This document shows positions 5,877-6,912 of a stretch of DNA of 6,912 nt, piece by piece. The position numbers and the translations under genes are program-made. Under the pieces are notes generated by a model that saw nothing but the letters and a program-made list of their open reading frames with translations, was not told the DNA's origin and made no database searches. Origin of the DNA: Alphaproteobacteria bacterium (GTDB lineage Bacteria > Pseudomonadota > Alphaproteobacteria > Rhodobacterales > Rhodobacteraceae); contig RFGD01000046.1 in NCBI GenBank assembly GCA_003696705.1, positions 1 to 6,912 of the forward strand. Direction: 5' to 3'. The number at the start of each line of letters is the position of its first letter. Position 1 is the stretch's first letter.

Positions 5877-6470
5877 TCAGCCGCCCTTCTGGCCGTAGGC
5901 CGTGCCCCAGCCCCAGGCGCCGGAGCCGAAGCCACGCGCCACGACGCGTTCGCGGTAGATGGCGCTGACATCGTCACCGTCGCCGGCAAGAAGCGCCTTG
6001 GTCGCGCACATCTCGGCGCAGATCGGCAGCTTGCCTTCGGCAATCCGGTTGCGCCCGTACTTGACGAACTCTTCCTGGCTCATGTCCTCTTCCGGACCGC
6101 CGGCGCAGAAGGTGCACTTGTCCATCTTGCCCCGAGACCCGAAGCTGCCTGCCTGCGGATACTGCGGCGCGCCGAAGGGGCACGCATAGAAGCAGTAGCC
6201 GCAGCCGATGCACAGATCCTTCGAGTGCAGGACGATGCCATCCTCGGTCTGATAGAAGACATCCACCGGGCAGACCGCCATGCAGGGCGCGTCCGAACAG
6301 TGCATGCAGGCGACCGAGATCGACCGCTCGCCCGGTTTGCCGTCCTGGATCGTCACGACCCGACGCCGGTTGATCCCCCAGGGGATCTCGTGCTCGTTCT
6401 TGCACGCCGTCACGCAGGCGTTGCACTCGATGCAGCGTTCGGCGTCACAGAGGAATTTTGCTCTGGCCAT
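5877..6470 (-). CDS. fdh3B: Formate dehydrogenase FDH3-type beta subunit (four [4Fe-4S] ferredoxin)
   Basis: Electron-transfer subunit that takes electrons from the catalytic subunit through a chain of iron-sulfur clusters. All 16 cluster cysteines are present in the 197 residues: Cys13/16/19/23, Cys55/58/63/67, Cys87/90/93/97, and Cys119/122/151/155. The opening MARAKFLCDAERCIECNAC and the ending AWGWGTAYG are typical of the FDH3 beta family. Unlike FdnH/FdoH of E. coli, there is no C-terminal transmembrane anchor, so membrane attachment, if any, must come from a partner. The ATG at 6470 has GGGAGG eight bases upstream, inside the 15-bp gap after the catalytic-subunit stop, indicating co-transcription and coupled expression. 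A cytochrome b gamma subunit often follows this gene; here a WD40-cytochrome c gene does. Confidence 0.95.
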   Translation of the reverse strand: MARAKFLCDAERCIECNACVTACKNEHEIPWGINRRRVVTIQDGKPGERSISVACMHCSDAPCMAVCPVDVFYQTEDGIVLHSKDLCIGCGYCFYACPFGAPQYPQAGSFGSRGKMDKCTFCAGGPEEDMSQEEFVKYGRNRIAEGKLPICAEMCATKALLAGDGDDVSAIYRERVVARGFGSGAWGWGTAYGQKGG

Positions 6471-6478
6471 TTCTCATG

Positions 6479-6484
6479 CCTCCC
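6479..6484 (-). promoter_or_regulatory. Ribosome binding site of fdh3B
   Basis: GGGAGG on the minus strand, eight bases before ATG 6470 and only two bases after the fdhA stop codon, which fixes the fdh3B start within the short intergenic gap. Confidence 0.75.
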
Positions 6485-6485
6485 T

Positions 6486-6912
6486 TCAGGCCGCCCAGAT
6501 CTTGCAGAGCGTGGCCTTCGTCTCCTGCATCTGCGTGACCGAGTCGTAGCCATATGTCTGTGCGGTGTTCGACGATTCCCCAAGCACATAGGGGTCGGCG
6601 CCCTTCGGATACTTGTAGCGCCGGTCTTCGCCCTGGAACCATCCACCGAAGTGGAACGGCATGAAGGCCACCCCCGGCGCGACGCGTTCCGTCACAAGGG
6701 CCTTGACCTTGACCTTTCCGCCCTCGGGGCCTTCGAGCCAGACGAACTTGCCGTCGCGCACCCCAAGCGTGTTGGCATCGCGCGGGTTGATCTCGACAAA
6801 CATGTCCTGTTGCAGCTCGGCCAGCCACGGGTTCGACCGCGTCTCGTCGCCGCCGCCCTCGTACTCGACCAGCCGGCCAGAGGTGAGGACGATCGGATAG
6901 TCCTTCGAGAAG
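6486..6912 (-). CDS. fdhA: Formate dehydrogenase catalytic (alpha) subunit, C-terminal part only
   Basis: The visible 141 codons are the C-terminal pterin-dinucleotide-binding domain of a molybdenum/tungsten oxidoreductase of the DMSO-reductase family. The segment starts FSKDYPIVLTSGRLVEYEGG, the usual first strand and loop of this domain. It continues with MFVEINPRDANTLGV, a short beta-barrel region with FMPFHFGGWFQGED, and the FDH3-characteristic tail around SSNTAQTYGYDSVTQMQETK before the TGA at 6486-6488. This domain holds the guanine-dinucleotide cofactor; the active-site Cys or selenocysteine, the N-terminal [4Fe-4S] motif and any Tat signal lie beyond the window, so metal choice and export cannot be read directly. 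It is followed by fdh3B after 15 bp. The identification as a formate dehydrogenase, rather than another family member, rests on this tail and on fdh3B. Confidence 0.93.
   Translation of the reverse strand, partial: FSKDYPIVLTSGRLVEYEGGGDETRSNPWLAELQQDMFVEINPRDANTLGVRDGKFVWLEGPEGGKVKVKALVTERVAPGVAFMPFHFGGWFQGEDRRYKYPKGADPYVLGESSNTAQTYGYDSVTQMQETKATLCKIWAA

Noticed and set aside
5321..6043. Minus-strand 240-codon open frame bridging fdh3B and the WD40 gene
   Set aside because: Off-frame with both real genes and rich in Arg/Pro/Ala; the real frames carry the cysteine motifs and WD40 pattern.

Overview
The window is GC-rich throughout, with compact, often overlapping genes and families typical of Alphaproteobacteria: an FDH3-type formate dehydrogenase, a proteobacterial Glk-type glucokinase and an HSD10-like short-chain dehydrogenase. 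A Rhodobacterales-like host is my best guess. That is inference from gene families and composition; there is no 16S or other marker gene here. I saw no mobile element, CRISPR array, tRNA or rRNA, and no stretch over 300 bases lacks a gene.

Right to left on the minus strand lies a probable single transcription unit of six genes. It starts with the C-terminal 141 residues of a formate dehydrogenase catalytic subunit (6486-6912, cut by the window edge). Next are the four-cluster iron-sulfur beta subunit fdh3B (5877-6470), an exported seven-bladed WD40 propeller fused to a class I cytochrome c (4290-5738), and a tungstate ABC importer in the order permease tupB, ATPase tupC, binding protein tupA (4210 down to 1859). 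Gaps are 15, 138, 80 and 22 bp, and tupC and tupA overlap by 4 bp. The two larger gaps hold GC-rich hairpins without T-tracts, which look more like RNA-processing or stability elements than terminators.

The left part holds a glucokinase gene on the plus strand (879-1862). It converges on tupA so tightly that the two TAG stops share one CTAG palindrome. A divergent short-chain dehydrogenase gene (1-734, minus strand, missing its last residues) follows. The 144-bp divergent gap carries a good inverted repeat beside a plausible minus-strand promoter, suggesting a repressor-controlled dehydrogenase gene.

The main biological reading is a metal-and-enzyme module: a tungstate importer placed directly behind a formate dehydrogenase suggests a tungsten-dependent enzyme. 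The most unusual part is that the slot usually taken by the membrane cytochrome b (gamma) subunit after fdh3B is occupied by the WD40-cytochrome c fusion. That protein is a candidate periplasmic electron acceptor or docking partner for the enzyme. The co-occurrence is visible in the sequence; the electron-transfer role is inference.
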